Positions 63,291 to 64,000 of a stretch of 64,000 nucleotides of DNA are shown in pieces (positions within the stretch are counted from its first letter, which is position 1; each line of letters starts with the position of its first letter). The position numbers and the translations under genes were made by a program. Source of the stretch: Deltaproteobacteria bacterium (GTDB lineage Bacteria; Desulfobacterota; DSM-4660; Desulfatiglandales; HGW-15); assembly GCA_019310525.1 (NCBI GenBank), contig JAFDEE010000001.1, positions 24,408-88,407 on the forward strand, written 5' to 3'. The notes below the pieces were generated by a model. It searched no databases. It was given only the letters and a program-made list of their open reading frames with translations, and had not been told where the DNA came from.

Positions 63291-63565
63291 GCCTTGAATA
63301 TAAGCCTGGTTATGGATGGGCGCCAACTGTTTAGGAAGCACGTTTTCAAAAACGGGGAAATGGTTTTATATCGTATACCTACGGTATATCCCCAATAATG
63401 GAGAAGCATTTTCTTTACTGGCAAAAACCCCTCAGCCCGGCTTACCGGGAAGATTCTGAGAGGAGAACATTCTGCGGTAGTTTCATAGTATATTTTCCCC
63501 TTATTTGCAAGCCCTGTTTCACAAGAAGATTAAATTTTGTGTCAAAATTCAACCCGGATTATGCA

Positions 63566-63665
63566 ATTGCCAAGTTTGCCGAAGATGCAAGGCCGCAAGG
63601 TGCGAAGACGTACTTTCAGTACTTCAAGCGCCTTACAACGCAGCAGATTCGGCAAAATCGGCAAT
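63566..63665. repeat. 100-bp imperfect palindrome
   Basis: Left arm ATTGCCAAGTTTGCCGAAGATGC and right arm GCAGATTCGGCAAAATCGGCAAT are inverted copies. The centre is GTACTTTCAGTAC. The whole can fold as a long hairpin. Confidence 0.7.
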
Positions 63666-63966
63666 CCCCCAGGGTGATAAATTTTGAATAGATTCAATGT
63701 TTCCTGACGGCGTCTTTTTGGTGAATGTAATCTGACCCGGAAAGATGTCCAAAAACCTACAATCATTAAATAAATGACTTCTTTCAAAATTTGTCATGCA
63801 TGATCCGGGTTCAAGAGAACGGCGACCAGTCCTCGTTTGCCCTTTGTTTTCATCGTCTTAAAGCCTTTACCAGCAGATTTGCTTTTCTATACATAACGCC
63901 ATAAATATTTGCGCATAGTATTGATTTATGTTATCCTATACTGAAAAAATAAGGAGGGCAGCAGCT

Positions 63967-64000
63967 ATGCGCAAATTGGAGATTCAAGATGCTGACATTA
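63967..64000 (+). CDS. Start of a further gene (cut by window end)
   Basis: ATG at 63967 preceded by AAGGAGGG. Only 11 residues, MRKLEIQDADI, are visible. They faintly resemble the N-termini of helix-turn-helix proteins of IS630-like elements, but this is far too short to assign. Confidence 0.35.
   Translation, partial: MRKLEIQDADI

Larger units (their letters stand above)
62935..63966. other. 1-kb region without a convincing gene
   Basis: AT-richer than its surroundings. It holds a degenerate family A core (63238-63290), a trace of family B at about 63306, and a 100-bp palindrome (63566-63665). The open frame at 63398-63691 runs through the palindrome and is not protein-like. Confidence 0.5.

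Noticed and set aside
63398..63691. 97-codon open frame on the plus strand
   Set aside because: Its second half is the 100-bp palindrome; the translation has no protein-like features and there is no ribosome-binding site.
1..64000. CRISPR arrays, prophage or complete insertion sequences
   Set aside because: No regularly spaced direct repeats, no cas-like proteins, no phage structural genes and no complete transposase were found; only short palindromic repeats and a possible gene start at 63967.

Overview
The window looks like a chromosomal segment of a Gram-negative, anaerobic proteobacterium of the Deltaproteobacteria/Desulfobacterota type. This is inferred from content, not from a marker gene. 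It carries LPS heptose genes (two heptosyltransferases and GmhB), a formate-tetrahydrofolate ligase, a tungsten-type aldehyde:ferredoxin oxidoreductase, ADP-forming acyl-CoA synthetase, malonyl-CoA decarboxylase, several AMP-forming acyl-CoA ligases, thiolases, and a GlcD/GlcF-type fused flavo-iron-sulfur oxidoreductase.

Layout. 0-9.3 kb: the C-terminal part of an HrpA helicase (cut by the window edge), a waaF-gmhB pair, a TlpA/TPR protein, a Trm112-like zinc peptide, malonyl-CoA decarboxylase and a COG2509 flavoprotein. 9.7-25 kb: carboxylate/acyl-CoA catabolism. It holds a fused FAD/Fe-S oxidoreductase, an acyl-CoA ligase, a thiolase, and a complete branched-chain-type ABC importer (binding protein, LivG, LivH, LivM, LivF) with a second acyl-CoA ligase embedded in the operon, then a convergent thiolase/DUF35 pair. 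25-30 kb: a Na/Pi cotransporter, a YkgJ-type cysteine-cluster protein and fhs. 30.8-36.5 kb: a tight minus-strand operon of a multi-cofactor (2Fe-2S/FAD/4Fe-4S) oxidoreductase, a DAO-type flavoprotein, AOR and a ThiS/MoaD peptide. 36.7-50 kb: a peptide/hydantoin module (M24 aminopeptidase P, hydantoinase/oxoprolinase HyuA-HyuB, a complete Dpp-type importer, a cupin, an XRE-cupin regulator and a divergent Asp/Glu/hydantoin racemase). 50-57 kb: a receiver-phosphofructokinase fusion, a sugar nucleotidyltransferase, heptosyltransferase, tRNA-Thr(CGT), pyrF, a zinc-ribbon membrane protein and a divergent KptA-like protein. 57-64 kb: YqeB, a TIGR04076-like protein, an ADP-forming acyl-CoA synthetase, a hybrid histidine kinase, and the first codons of another gene at the edge.

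Most notable: (i) a single protein joining a response-regulator receiver domain to a PfkA-family phosphofructokinase with altered active-site positions; (ii) a HyuA-HyuB reading frame broken by an exact 7-bp tandem duplication; (iii) a hybrid kinase whose receiver domain lacks about 24 residues; (iv) a KptA/Tpt1-like protein lacking the first conserved Arg; (v) a family of imperfectly palindromic 140-200 bp repeats, one copy abutting the tRNA; and (vi) the AOR/DAO/flavo-Fe-S/ThiS operon, which could couple amine or amino-acid oxidation to aldehyde oxidation.

All assignments are from reading the sequence and recognising family motifs. No database search was run.
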